From assembly GCA_947184155.2 (NCBI GenBank), contig CAMXCT020004035.1, positions 439,474 through 503,473 of the forward strand: 64,000 bases of DNA. Reading direction: 5' to 3'. The DNA comes from Cladocopium goreaui. Its lineage: Eukaryota > Sar > Dinophyceae > Suessiales > Symbiodiniaceae. Both the position numbers and the translations under genes were made by a program. Under the pieces are notes generated by a model that was not told the DNA's origin, searched no databases, and worked only from the letters and a program-made list of their open reading frames with translations. Each line of letters begins with the position of its first letter. The first letter of the stretch is position 1. Positions 28,348 to 39,945 of the stretch are shown here, piece by piece.

Positions 28348-28926
28348 TATTATATATATATATGTCATGTCTGAATGAGATTTTATTCGCAAATGATGGA
28401 AAAACGACAAGTCGTGGATGCTTTGAAAACTTGAGATTTCAAGTTTAGAATAGTTAAAAATCCATGAAAAATCCATGAACCATGGAAAAATACCATGGAT
28501 CCAACGTGTTGACAACGTGTTGACAACGGCATCCAACGTTGCCAGATGTCTTTTTTGCTTCGCCAAGCTGCTGCAACTCCGGGTTGCAACGCCATTAGAG
28601 GTGCCCGTTGCGGCTTGGAGGCTCCTTTGGCTCGGGCCTTGGTGACTTAGCGTACAGCTTTGGCTTTACCACAAAAAAGCTGATAAAATTGCTATGTTTA
28701 TTCATGACACAAACATACACAAACTAAGTTTAAGTTTGGTTAATCTTTTGGGTATGGAGAGAACTATTTACTGAGAGCCCTTGACTGAGAATTTCAATGA
28801 GAATTGAAGATCATTGAATACGATATAATGATATAATTCTATCTGATTTCAGATGATTTCAGTATGTTTTGAGGTGGTGGCCGCCAGTGTAGGTGGTGCC
28901 TTCTCGGATTCAGCATCCTCATGGGC
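28348..28926. other. Spacer beside the retrotransposon
   Basis: It starts with a TA run (28,348-28,362). A minus-strand frame over 28,500-28,620 (LAKQKRHLATLDAVVNT) is open but unrecognised. No gene is claimed. Confidence 0.4.
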
Positions 28927-31900
28927 TCAGAATGGGCACAGAATGGGGGCATCTCTGACTTTGACTTGGTGCATCTTGGTGCTCTTGGGAGATCTGGAGA
29001 GATCTGGGGAGCAGACGCCGGAGCCCATCGAGCCCCTTCGCATGGCAACTTCAGCAGCGGCCTTTTGAAGGATCACTTCGATGTCCTGAGGCTCTTCCTG
29101 GCGGCTTTTCGACTGGTCAACGCAGTCAACGACAATCAACGACATTAATCATTGATCGCTTCATTTTTGGCACCAAATAAAAAACACAAACCCCGGAACC
29201 GGAATACACCGGAGATGCATTGCTTTCAGCTGAGCCCCAGTCCCCATACTTCTCGCAGACGCGTTCGTACAAGGCAAGCCTGAGGTGCAAACATTTGGCA
29301 AAGAAAACCGTTCACCGTTCGCACAAACTGCATAGATGATGATAGGTGATGATAGATGTGTAGGAGTGATACGCAACATTTTTCAATAGAATTGGCTTTT
29401 GGTCAGACGTGCGGCCAAATGAACGATCTAACAATCTGGCACAGAGGGGCATCACGGTGCTCCAACATCCGAGGAACTCTGCTCCAGCATATTTCGCCAG
29501 CAAAGCGTTCACCTCACCGAGTTTCGCCGGATTCTGACGCTGGTAGACCTCCCGGATCAAGGCCTAGGTGGGGCAGGATGGGCAGCAAGGGCAGCATGGG
29601 CAGGATGGGCAGGGCGGCAGGGTCTGTTGAAGCTCGGCACTCTTCCAGCTATATGTCTTTGCATCCTGGGATGCTGGCATTCGCTTCTGCAGCCACGCGC
29701 ATGCTTAGCTCTCTCTCTTCAGCCTGATGCTTTCCACATGAGAAATCCTACAAACATCTACAAACTAGATCAATTTAGGTCTTCCAAAGAGACTTCAACT
29801 GTCATCCCAGGGAAATTTCAACAAAAGTTCAGACTTTCAAACCTTCCAGCAGATCTTGATGATCTTGATCGGATTTGAACCTTATGAAACACTTGATATA
29901 AAGTGGATAAATTGGTGGCAGAGCGCAGCTCTGCCAACATCCTTGGCCTCTCCATGTCCATCGCTGTCAGCCTTCTCACTGGTACCTGCCCATCTTGGCT
30001 CATGAAATATGAAATATGGCTACGATGGCTCAAGATCAGCTATGCTATGTTATGCTCTCAATGTGTTCAATGTGTAAAATGTAAAATGTACTAAAATCCG
30101 CCCACACCGCTTTGGCGGTGAAGGCGTGCTTATTGGGGGGCAAAACAGCAACACTAAATGCTCAATGACATTTGTTAATATAGCAGTCGCTATATCAGCT
30201 TTAGCTGGGGGGGGGGGCCAAAAACGGTTTCGCACCGAGACCAGAATACGGTGGTGTTTTCGACATTTTTCGAGGATTTTTGGGTGTCTGAGCGCAAGAG
30301 GGTATTGAAATGGAATTTTGGGTCATTTTGGTAGCTTTCCGGCAATGGAAAAACGGCCAAAAATGAAAAAAAACATTGTACATAGCAAGATTTTGCAGGG
30401 TTTTTGGATGCCAGAGCATTGAAAACACTGCAAAAACAAGTGTTTTGGACTGACGTGATAGCAAAAAACGTGTAAATTACCGTATGCTTGACTGGAAACA
30501 TTACAAAAACACTGTCAAAAGCAATGTCTTGGAAGGATTTACTGCCTTTATGGCACAAAACGTGTAAATTACCATCTGTTTGACTGGAAACATTGGAAAA
30601 ACACTGTCAAAAACAATGTTTTGGAAGGATTTCTTATATATATGTTGGAGTTGGCTACCGGCATTGGAACATGGAAAAATTGAAGAAAACACTGTAAATA
30701 GCGGTATTTTCAACGGTTGGGGAGATAAGGGAATTGGAAGCATTGTCGAACATGATGTTTTCGACCGGTTTTATGGCGACAAAAGTGTAAAGTACCGTGC
30801 TTTGAAGGAAACCATTGCAAAAACATGGAAACCATTCAAAGAACACGGGATTTGGGGGACTATCTAGGCGTCGTTGTCTAGCTATTTGAAATTCCGCAGC
30901 TTGGAGAGCCTCCAAGGGAGGGAAAAGTGAAAATTCCATAGCTTGGGAAGCTGTCACGGCGGGGAAAAGTGAAAATTCCCTAGCTTGGGAAGCCCCCACG
31001 GGGGGGAAAAGTGAAAATTCCCTAGCTTGGGGAGCCCCCAGGGGGGGGAAAAGTGAAAATTCCCTAGCTTGGGGAGCCCCCACGGGGGGGAAAAGTGAAA
31101 ATTCCCTAGCTTGGGGAGCCCCCACGGGGGGGAAAAGTGAAAATTCCCTAGCTTGGGGAGCCCCCACGGGGGGGAAAGTGAAAATTCCCTAGCTTGGGGA
31201 GCCCCCACGGGGGGGAAAAGTGAAAATTCCCTAGCTTGGGGAGCCCCCACGGGGGGGGAAAGTTAAAATTCTTAGCTTGGGGAGCCCCCACGGGAAAACC
31301 ACCCTTAGCCCCTCTCACGGACCGAAATAAACCTGCGGTGTGGGCGGCCACCCCACGCGAAGCGGGGTGAATAATAGTTTGGGCCATGCCAACATCGACC
31401 CTTTGGCAAGCCAAGATCAATGCCCAAAGGCCGCTGGCCTTCCTTCTCGTTGTCATCAGCATCAGCATCCTGAACGAAGATAGCTTCAAGGATCTCCAAG
31501 GCATCCATTACATGTCCGAGGGCTGGATCTCGAAAAACGGCGGGCAATGTAACCGAAAATATTTAAATGTTACAAGATTCACAAGAGTCTCCAGAAATCT
31601 CCAGAATGACACCTATGTGCTGGGCTTTACAGTTTACCTATGTTTACCTTCGGTGCTGCGACATTTTGACATTTTGGAATCATGGAATCCCCATGGCGTG
31701 GATTGAACCGAAGCTATCGAAGCTTTCGAAGCTGGCGCCTCCGGGGCTGACTCCGTCTGCTCAGTGTGCTCCGCCTCCGCCATCCGGGTGTTCTCTGCCT
31801 GGCTCTGGGTGGAACATCTCTCTAATCCTCTAATCTATGTCAAAAATGTGAATTTAAATGCATATAAAAAAATATAAATATATGGGCAATATATATATAT

Positions 31901-33720
31901 ATACATACAGACATTTTGATGAGGAAAATCCTCCGCAAGGGTTGGAGTTTCGTCTTGATGGAAACATTGGAATGGAAACACACCTCTGCAACCGAAGGCA
32001 ATGTCACCTTAGCAAGGCAATGACACCAGTTATCATCCTGCTGTGGACCGTGAAGCTCTGAAGCTCTGAAGCTCCGGCAGCGAGCTCCGGCTTCTTGTCC
32101 TGCCAGGTGGGACAATGTGAGACATGCCACCGTTCAGCTGTGGGTCTGCCAGGATGGCCTCGTCGGTTTTGTTCTTCTCATCCTCCCGTCTCTTCCTGGC
32201 GATGCGTTTCGGGTGGGTGGAAGAGTGCCACTGCTGCTATGACTTCCCAATGGGGTGATTCCCACAGCACCTTCTTCTCCGCTTTCCTTAGACAATCGCC
32301 ACCAGTTTCCACAACTGGGATGCTGGTGCTGCTGCACTGCACGCTGATGCACTACTGGACGCAGCAGCTTTGGCCAAGAAACGCTTGACACGGACACGTT
32401 CATGTCCTTGTGATGCAGCATGGCAACTTCAGCGAAACCAGAAATGGTTGCGAATAAAACTGCCAGAACAAAACAAGATCTCTGCTGCTTCCCATTAGGT
32501 GGATAGTTTGGCTCTAACTAACTTGCTATGACACATTCTTCCTTGTACTTCCATGCCTCATTTTCTTTAAGAATGTCAAAACATGACAAAAACATGATAA
32601 GAATGAGCTTAAAAAAGATCACATCTCCACACGTACTCCACAGGTTCTCTATGGGCCGCTCGGTCCTTTCGCTTTCGGTGCGGTCTCAGGCCTTGGGGCC
32701 GTGCGCTCTATCTCCTCTCCCCGTTGCACCCCGACGCTCCATTGCTGGGGCGGCTGCTCGTCGCTGGAGGCCGCGGAGGCCGCAGAGGCCGCAGAGGCCG
32801 CGGGCACCGAGCTGTTCTTCCCCTCACTCCTTGGAATGGCTTCAGATGGCTTCAGATGGCTTCAGGATCAGCATGGTCAGATATGGTCAGCATAACAGGC
32901 TCAGTACATCAAATTTTGTCTTCAATTAAAAACAAAACACCCACGCAACAAGAAAAAAAGATATTGGTAGACTGTCTCCTCTGTCGCGCCGTTGCCTGAC
33001 CCACTGAAAAAATCAGAGAGCTGCTTTAAAATCAATGAATTCAAATTGTTCCAGGTACCTTCAACATCTTTCAACCTGGGAAAGCTCATCCACATTCCAA
33101 ACTAACTAATGTTTCCATCATGTTTCCAACATGTTTCCATCATGTTTCATCCACTTTCTACATCTTCCATCATCTCCCCACCTTGGCGTTGCACACAGCA
33201 TCCGCCTCAGAGATGTGAAATTGCCGTGACTGACTGCAGTTAGGGCAGGGCAGGCACTGAGTTTCTTACCTGCCGTGGCCGAGCCTGGCAAAAACTGCAG
33301 TCGGCAACCATGGGAACTTGGAAGACTCATGAAGAACCTCATGAAGAACCTCATGTTAATATGTGTTAATTTATGTGTTAATCATATATATAATATGAAT
33401 TATCTATATTTATTTATGACTGCAATGTTCATCCAAGTTCATTCATTTCCAGTGAAAAGTTCGCCGTCATCGACCATGCACCTTGGGTCGGGCTGCCAGT
33501 GCAGGAGCCTCCTCAGCCTGGATTCATATCAGTTCCGAAGAAATCTAGGGAATGCCACGGACACAAGCTGACACAAGCTGACACAAACTGACACAAGCTG
33601 ACGGAAACCTTTCAAAAAAAAAAAAAACTCCGTCCGAAAAGCCTCGGAGACAACGTCTGTCTTGGCCTCTTCTTCTTGGTTCTCCTGCCCAAGGCCATCG
33701 CAGTCACGTGTCACGTGACG
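28927..33720 (-). CDS. Candidate multi-exon gene, low-complexity protein of unknown function
   Basis: Exon-like minus-strand frames, in order: 33,640-33,715 (QENQEEEAKTDVVSEAF), 33,450-33,530 (LRRLLHWQPDPRCMVDDG), 32,650-32,820 (PAASAASAASAASSDEQPP), 31,690-31,810 (AEAEHTEQTESAPEAPAS), 31,380-31,540 (GHVMDALEILEAIFVQDA), 29,650-29,725 (AERELSMRVAAEANASI), 29,470-29,562 (YQRQNPAKLGEVNALLAKY) and 28,927-29,130 (EEPQDIEVILQKAAAEVAM), with a stop at 28,927. The 29.5-kb motif (Y-X-NP-X-KL-X-LL-X-KY) is one I recall from other dinoflagellate and apicomplexan proteins. The pieces are acidic, Ala-rich and probably disordered. Whether they make one gene is not shown. Confidence 0.35.
30360..30640. repeat. 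About 100-bp diverged tandem repeat
   Basis: The phrase gactggaaacatt, then aaaacactgtcaaaa and ttttggaaggattt, recurs about every 100 bases (near 30,490 and 30,590), with a looser copy near 30,420 and an echo near 30,735-30,830. Non-coding. Confidence 0.7.
30890..31305. repeat. 42-bp G/C-rich tandem repeat array
   Basis: About ten copies of a 42-bp unit containing agcttggggagcccccac, then gggggggaaaagtgaaaatt. The period is a multiple of three, so a minus-strand frame reads GAPQAREFSLFPPV repeatedly. Poly-G length varies between copies and breaks the frame, so I read it as a minisatellite rather than protein. Confidence 0.85.
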
Positions 33721-33889
33721 AGTGAAGTGAATGATGTCACACCAGGGTTGCAAATCGTTTCAGAAGGTTGCAGCATGTCCAAATTTCATCAGATTCGGTT
33801 TCCATTGGATTTGCAGCATGATTTTGGTTCAGACATGTTCAGATTCTTTATTTCACATGATTTCCCTGAGAATCCATCATCCAAATATC

Positions 33890-34635
33890 ATCAGATTCCT
33901 GCTGCCAGTAGCTGGCGAGCTCGTTGGCGTCCAGATGTTCGTCCAGTGCTTTGCCGTGGTCTTCGGCATTCTCGCCGTTCCCCTGTGTAGCACATTGGTG
34001 TGGCCACAGTGAGAATGTACACATACCACAGATCTATGCAAATGTCAAGTGTCAGTTACTGAAGTTTCTCGGAAAGAACTTCTGTAACTTTCCGACATAT
34101 AATGTCCCTGGTAGCTCTTGCACCTCTTCATCGTTTTCTTCATCATCATCTTCGTCTCTCTCCTTTTCTTCCTTCTCGGTATCATCGTCCTTCTCTTCGT
34201 CATCTTTCTCGGCGTCCTTGTCTTCCACGTCCGTCTCAGGATGTCCCTGGTCGCTTTCCTTCTCAGCCTTGTCAGCCTCGTCAGTTTCAGCATCTTCCGC
34301 TGGCTTCTCTTCCGTCTCCGTCTTGTCCTCTTTTCTTCTCCTAGCAAAGCTACAGTCACCCGAGCAACACACAGGCGACGCTGGCTATCGCTGGCTGACA
34401 ACATGCCAGGTATATGGCATAGATTGGCATAGTATGTCCCAGTTCTCATCACTTGTCCATGTTTGTCCTCTTTTTCTTGTTTTTTCTTTCTCTCTTCTGC
34501 GATGGTGAATCGCTCGCCTTGGACCAAAAAAAAACAGGGGAAAAGTAAACACTTGACGATCTGCCTCCAGTACCTCCAGTGCATTCCTATGTTGTCCCCC
34601 TCCGCGGCTTCATTCATGCCATTGGACTATCTTAG

Positions 34636-34685
<50 letters not shown>

Positions 34686-36110
34686 CCTCGTCGATCCATT
34701 GGACTAACTTCATAGTTCTTCCATTTTTTCCCCATCTTCGGTCATGGCCCATGGCTCACAACTTCGCCGAGCCAAACGTCTGACCGTCCGGGCGCCCAAC
34801 CGTTTCCGCGGCTCTCCGGGCGCGCTTCGCCTCCAGGAGACCTTTGAAGGTCACAGGACTGCGATCTCGTCCTGTGCAGCTTGGATGATGGATGAATGGA
34901 TGAATGGATGAATGGATGAATGGATGTAGTTTCAGAATGTTTCGAAAACTGTCGTTTACAAGTTCCGTATTTTGAGAACATTTAGGAGCAAGTGGCCATT
35001 TGTGGCATCATGGCATCCTCGTGATGAAAGATGTAATCCATGAGATCTCGAAAAGGTGGGTCCTTGGCTGCGGTGATTCTTGTCGCTTCGCTCGCTTCGC
35101 TCGCGTCTCTTGCGCGCGGCGCCTGAGATCACACATGGTTTCACTTTTCATCCTCCAAGCGCGTGTCCTTGGAACATCTTGGAACGTCTTCGTCTGGATT
35201 CATAAACGATGTTCATGAGATGTTCATCAGATTTTCACCGCGCCTTCCGAACTTCTTTGCCTCAAAAATGGCACCAGCTGCCAGCTGCAAGGTGCAAAAC
35301 GATGCAAAAAAAAACGATGACAGGTTCTAAGGTGAAGCACATTTCACCTTGTCACATCATTTCACATGTTATTGTCACGTTATTGTCACATCTTGTCCAC
35401 ATTTTGTCCAGAGCTGCCACATTTGGCCCTGGCCGCACCTTCGGTCCCCATTTCGGCGGTCCCTGCTTCGACCAGGCTTGGACCGACCTCAGTGTGTGGG
35501 CTTTTTTTGGGGACATTGAAGTAGCTGACCAGGGACCCTTGACCTTTGTCCCTGCAAGCTTCCAAATCCATCTCCAAAAACTGAAGAAAATCATGATCAC
35601 TTTTTCCCGGTTTTCCATTGCTTCAGCACATGCTTTTTGAACCAGGTATTTTCAAAGGTGTTTTGATTTTGGGCATCCCTCATTTGTACCCAGATGACGC
35701 GGTGTCTATCGGTGTCTCATGGTCTCTGAGTGCCACTGACCGCGGTTCCCCCGGTCGCGCGGGTCGCGCTCCCGCGCAGGGCGCTCGCGCGAACGGCGGT
35801 CGCGGCCGTCGCGGAGGTCGCGGCCGTTTCGGCGGTCTCGGTCTTCTCCCCGATCTCGAGGATCTCGATCTCGACGGTCACGGCCTGGGCACATGGATCA
35901 CCGCGGGATGTGGGTTGATGAACTGCTCAAAAACTTTCCCTGGGCTGGGCATCCTGAGGTCAAGGCGAGAGCCACTGCGAAGTCGGCCAGAAACCATTCT
36001 CCTTCGCGAACCTTGGAGGTCAATGGTCTCATCACTGATCATCAACTGATTGCTGATTCGTTCCCGTCAAATCCGAGTCAAATCCGATCAAGACTGAGGC
36101 TGGAACCAAT
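33890..36110 (-). CDS. Candidate multi-exon gene, Arg/Asp-rich and acidic (SR-like) nuclear protein
   Basis: Minus-strand frames, in order: 35,725-35,892 (RDRRDRDPRDRGEDRDRR, an Arg-Asp dipeptide stretch following a CCCAG acceptor), 35,045-35,140 (LRRRAQETRAKRAKRQES), 34,755-34,850 (FKGLLEAKRARRAAETVG), 34,425-34,530 (FTIAEERKKKQEKEDKHG), 34,075-34,350 (a long Glu/Asp/Lys-rich exon), 33,895-33,990 (KALDEHLDANELASYWQ). RD/SR dipeptide regions are typical of splicing-associated RNA-binding proteins, but no RRM or other domain is seen. Exon grouping is inferred from shared strand and composition. Confidence 0.4.
34637..34683. repeat. ATC trinucleotide microsatellite
   Basis: About 15 perfect ATC units. 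An 8-bp GGATGAAT tandem repeat is nearby at 34,884-34,925. Confidence 0.9.
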
Positions 36111-36606
36111 GGCACCTATTTCGGAGCGGTGCAAGGAACTTTCATTGGAACATTCGATGGCTCCAATGAAATGGCAAGCTTTAGCTGGAAATTGGTCCGC
36201 TGGGAACTACATGTTCATTTTCTGCTGGCTCGGGGCTGGGGTGACCAATGCTAGCTGTACAATTTGGATCAGGTTGGGGTAGGGGTCAGGTAGGGATCAG
36301 GTCCATCGGGCTGAATGTTGTGCAGGTGAAGTGGATTACCAAAAATGCGTCCGTTAAGGAGACTTTCCATGATCATCGTTCCGCTACTGCCTGAACCAAA
36401 ATTGCAAGCTGTATAAGAGCATGTGCAGGGGCCCAGAATGCAACCAGGAATATCTGCACTGGAGACGACCACAACGTGGTCTAGCCATGTCTAGCCTGTT
36501 GATGCAGCGAACCGCCCAAGAAAAACACAAAAAGATACAAAACAAATTGAATCCACCCAAGATCATCCAACATCATCCATCATCATCAAACATCAATCGA
36601 TGAATC

Positions 36607-39600
36607 TATCGGCAAACCTGTCGATTTCTAGCCCAGGAGGACGAAAGGATGAGGATTTCGTTTTTCACAAAGAGAGCACAGAAGAAACCGATGGTCTGAT
36701 CCTCCCAGCTGCTGCGCACACAGCGCTCAGCCCCTGCAAAGAGTGGATGTCCTCGCCTGGGCCACCTTGGTGTCGAAGTTCCAGCCGTTTCTTGATGATT
36801 TTGATATTGATCATGGTTTTGATCATGTTTGTTGATGTTTGCTGATGTTTGCTGATGTTTGTTGATGTTTGTTGATGTTTGTTGATGCTTGTTGATGTGT
36901 ATTTCTCTTTATCTTTATCGATGCTTTATGATGTTTTATGGTTATGAGTTCTCTCATATCAAATGACAACAATCTCTTCTGGATATTTCTGGATGATTCT
37001 TTTTGTCCGAAGAATATCGGAGCGACGTCGGAAAATCTTTGCCAGCCGGACGGAACAGGAACAGGATGGATGTTGTTCGCTCTACTGAGGTGAAAGCCAT
37101 GGCAATGCCTCTTCCAGTTCAAAATCCTCACCGGTCTTGGTGGACAACACCTGAATGGCAGCTCTGCAGACTCACAGAGACGAGTAATTAACCTAACTAT
37201 ACCTAACTGATACAACACTGATACAACTACCGCTGTCAAAGCAGCTGGAAAAGTCCAAGCTTGGCTTCTGCTGAGGCACATCTTGCACAACCTCTTCATT
37301 CTCCTGTTCGTGAACCGAGCAGGTCGAATAGGCAATGCGCTGACATGAAGGAAAGCGCATTGCATGAAGAATCACCTCCTGGAAAGTGCCGCGTGCACAC
37401 ATGTCAAACTTTCAAGCCCTCAAGTGACACAGTCCCTGTACGAAGATCAAGAAATGGTAGAAATGGTCCACTAATGGTCCACCATTATTTTAACCGTTGT
37501 CACCGTTGACAAGGAGTTCAATAGATTAATAGTGTTCAATATAAAAGAAGAGGATAAATGTTTGAGATACATTGAGTCACCGCGGGCCCACAACGTGAAA
37601 GATTTGATAATAAAGGTCGTTGCGGCCAGTGTGTGACATCAGAAGTAAGTGCCTGTCATTTAAACAACAACCGGTGGTTGCCGTGTGTAACCGTTAGTTA
37701 TTTATCTCCTTCTGATTCTTCGCCAACTGCTGCATTTCTGCTGGCTTTGTGAGCGGCTGCGCAGTCATGCCAGAAGAAGAGCAACTGGGATCCAGCAAAA
37801 AGTGGGTCACATTCCGGTACTTGGCGTCCTTGAAAGATATCTTGAGGAAGTCCTGGATATGCTTGCTATCTTCAAGATCCAATGCAACTGGCAGAAATTC
37901 CCCTAGCATGAGTTACAGCCGCCGTAGCCCACCACTGTCAAGTAACGCCAGCCGGTTAGTACAATTACGATTGGGTTAAACAGTTTAACATGGTTAAGCA
38001 ATGTTAAGCACACTTCACGCGCATGGCATTGCAAATCGATATGTTGCTTAGCTTTCCACATGGCTCTAATCGAAGCCGTTTCCGCCAACTAATGCAAATA
38101 GTGTCAATCAAAGAAACGAAACCATATATGAATTAACACCAACAACATGTCCAACATCAACATCCAGTAGGTCAGTACACTCTTAGGATCCCTTAGGTCA
38201 GCCTTAGGTCATTCTGCCTTCTCAGCAGGCTCCACACAGGTGACGTGTCGCTGTTGCATCAAAGTCATCATGGTCTTCAAGCGCCGGCCGTCCCGGTCGA
38301 AGGCGAAGATCTGCCCTTCGTTGCACATCATGGCCTCAATCCGACTGGATCCCATGGGATCCAATGACAACCTCGATGGATCGAGAAAGGATCCCATATT
38401 GATATACATATGATACATATGATATACATGTTCATCATTCATCATAAAGTATCCAAGTCTGAAATGACAACAATATACAATAATGACATCACTGTGAATG
38501 GTGGTCACAAAATGCGTGACAGGCAAGGAACTCCGAAAGAAATCATTGAAGTCAATCAGAATCACACAGGAGCCGACTATCACCAGTGTGGAACATCATT
38601 GACAATTATCAAGATTTGTCTGTGACAAATCTTACAATTTACCCACTGGTAAACCAACATAACTATGGGAAAATCACCATTTTTAATGGGTGAATCCACT
38701 ATCAATGGCCATTTTCAATAGCTTTTTCTATGCTTACCAGGCCGGGTATCCCCAAAAAAATCCACGAAAATCTCACCGAGTCACTGCCATCTGCGAAGTC
38801 TTGGAGCCCGGTGCCGCGCAGGCGTCGATGACCTGTGCACCTCTCGGGGGATCCAAGGCGATGGCGGGAAAGGCGGAGGCCTTCTGTTGGAAGACCAGGG
38901 CGCCTTCGTCGAACATCTCCACCTGGAATTGGAAAGGATTTGGAAAAAAAACGGAAATATATTTGATATATGTTTACAATTGTTGATATTTATATATATG
39001 TGTGTGTGTGTGTGTTCGTGTTTATGTCTCATCTGTTTATATCTATGATGCTTTGTGATAATTTAATGGATGGGAGAACTTGGAAGTTGGCGTGGAACAA
39101 CTTGAAGACTTGAACAAGTAGAATTGAAGTTGTTTCTGTGCGTACAAGTACCTATGATATGCTATGATTACGTATGTTTTTGATGTGAGTGGCATGGCTT
39201 GTTGGGTACAGAGATGTCTGAAGTTCATCCAAATGCTACATGCCACAGAGTTCTAAGTTCATCCAAATCGCATCCTCCGTGTAGGACTGACCCATTGGTC
39301 GAAATACCAGGAGCTCGGGCAAGTGCACATCTCGGTAGTAGATCCTTGGAACTTCCAGAAATATCCAGAAATAAAATAAAACAAGGTACTGTCCAACAAA
39401 TCCCCCAGTTGAATCATTTGAATCCAATTAGACTTGTACCTATCCATGCGATTTGGTTGAACAAGTTGCAGTAGCTTAGATTCTTAGATTGTCTTAGATT
39501 ACATGTTTACAAATCCAAATGAGGTGGCTAAACCAAGCATCTTCTTGCCATCTGGTGGCTTTAAACCTGCGGATCGACGTGCCGCCTCGCGCTTCTCTTT

Positions 39601-39945
39601 GAGACTGGGGCGCCAAAAAATGTGCCCCGTCTCTTGTAGGTGCCGCTGCACTTGGCCCCAAGTCACTCCTCGAAAGCCGTGCCGGGCCGTGCCGGGGAGA
39701 TCATTATGATCTTTGGTGACATATGGTCTCTGGAGATTGAATCAGATTCAGATAAGTCAGATAAGGGAAAAAATGGGAAAAACTAAAAGTGAGTGTTGTG
39801 AAAGCATCATGAAAGTGCTGAGGCACAAATTGCCGGTGCCGAGCTCTCCTGGCGCCAGCATGTTGATCCGAGCATATCGAGGAAGTGCGCGCTTCACAGC
39901 CTCAAGTCTGCGCTGTCGCTGTTCTGCATCACTTCCATTACAGTA
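36607..39945 (-). CDS. NSUN5: NSUN5/Rcm1-like 25S/28S rRNA cytosine-C5 methyltransferase, nine exons
   Basis: NSUN5 (yeast Rcm1) methylates one cytosine in large-subunit rRNA using SAM, in the nucleolus. Exons on the minus strand: 39,845-39,940 (ALPRYARIN), 39,525-39,712 (VTWGQVQRHLQETG), 39,268-39,345 (HLPELLVF), 38,777-38,922 (motif I, IDACAAPGSKTSQMA), 38,226-38,345 (GQIFAFDRDGRR), 37,707-37,902 (motif IV, HFLLDPSCSSSGM), 37,283-37,379 (motif VI, RIAYSTCSVHEQENEEVV), 37,100-37,166 and 36,607-36,772 (WPRRGHPLFAGAERCVR, then IGFFCALF). Both catalytic cysteines (DPSC and STCS) are present. The order and spacing match human NSUN5 and not other NSUN members. Stop at 36,607-36,609. The first exon is uncertain: ATG-led MGRRIQRLERLRRLNARV at 40,370-40,465 and a frame at 40,030-40,190 are candidates. 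A MITE sits in the intron at 38.7 kb. Confidence 0.85.
36820..36895. repeat. TTGTTGATGTTT 12-bp tandem repeat
   Basis: About six copies of (T/G)ttgatgtttg in the intron before the last NSUN5 exon. Confidence 0.8.
37707..37902 (-). CDS. NSUN5: NSUN5 catalytic exon (DPSCSSSG)
   Basis: It begins after a TAG acceptor at 37,903. It encodes GEFLPVALDLEDSK and then HFLLDPSCSSSGM. The Pro-Ser-Cys carries one of the two catalytic cysteines of the m5C RNA methyltransferase family, and the extra SSSGM is NSUN5-like. Confidence 0.85.
38642..38746. mobile_element. MITE, CCCTCTGGTAA family, copy 5
   Basis: A TA-flanked copy inside an NSUN5 intron. It starts cccactggtaaacc and has the inverted family core (gggaaaatcacc, then ccattttcaatagc). 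The right end is eroded. Confidence 0.65.
38777..38922 (-). CDS. NSUN5: NSUN5 SAM-binding exon (DACAAPGSKTSQ)
   Basis: A 146-bp exon with a CAG acceptor at 38,923-38,925 and a GTGAG donor at 38,772-38,776. It encodes GALVFQQKASAFPAIALDPP and then motif I, DACAAPGSKTSQMA. This is the best-defined exon in the gene and shows canonical GT-AG borders. Confidence 0.9.

Noticed and set aside
30655..31250. Minus-strand 14-residue repeat protein (GAPQAREFSLFPPV)
   Set aside because: The 42-bp period keeps the frame by chance, but G-run length changes shift the frame between copies and there is no flanking coding signal.
34102..34508. Plus-strand Ser/Phe/Leu-rich frames
   Set aside because: They are the complement of a Glu/Asp/Lys-rich minus exon, a common composition artefact.
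35893..36282. Plus-strand frame MDHRGMWVDELLKNFPWAG
   Set aside because: It is weakly protein-like but unrecognised; the minus strand here runs into the RD-rich exon, and nothing supports the plus frame. Left unassigned.
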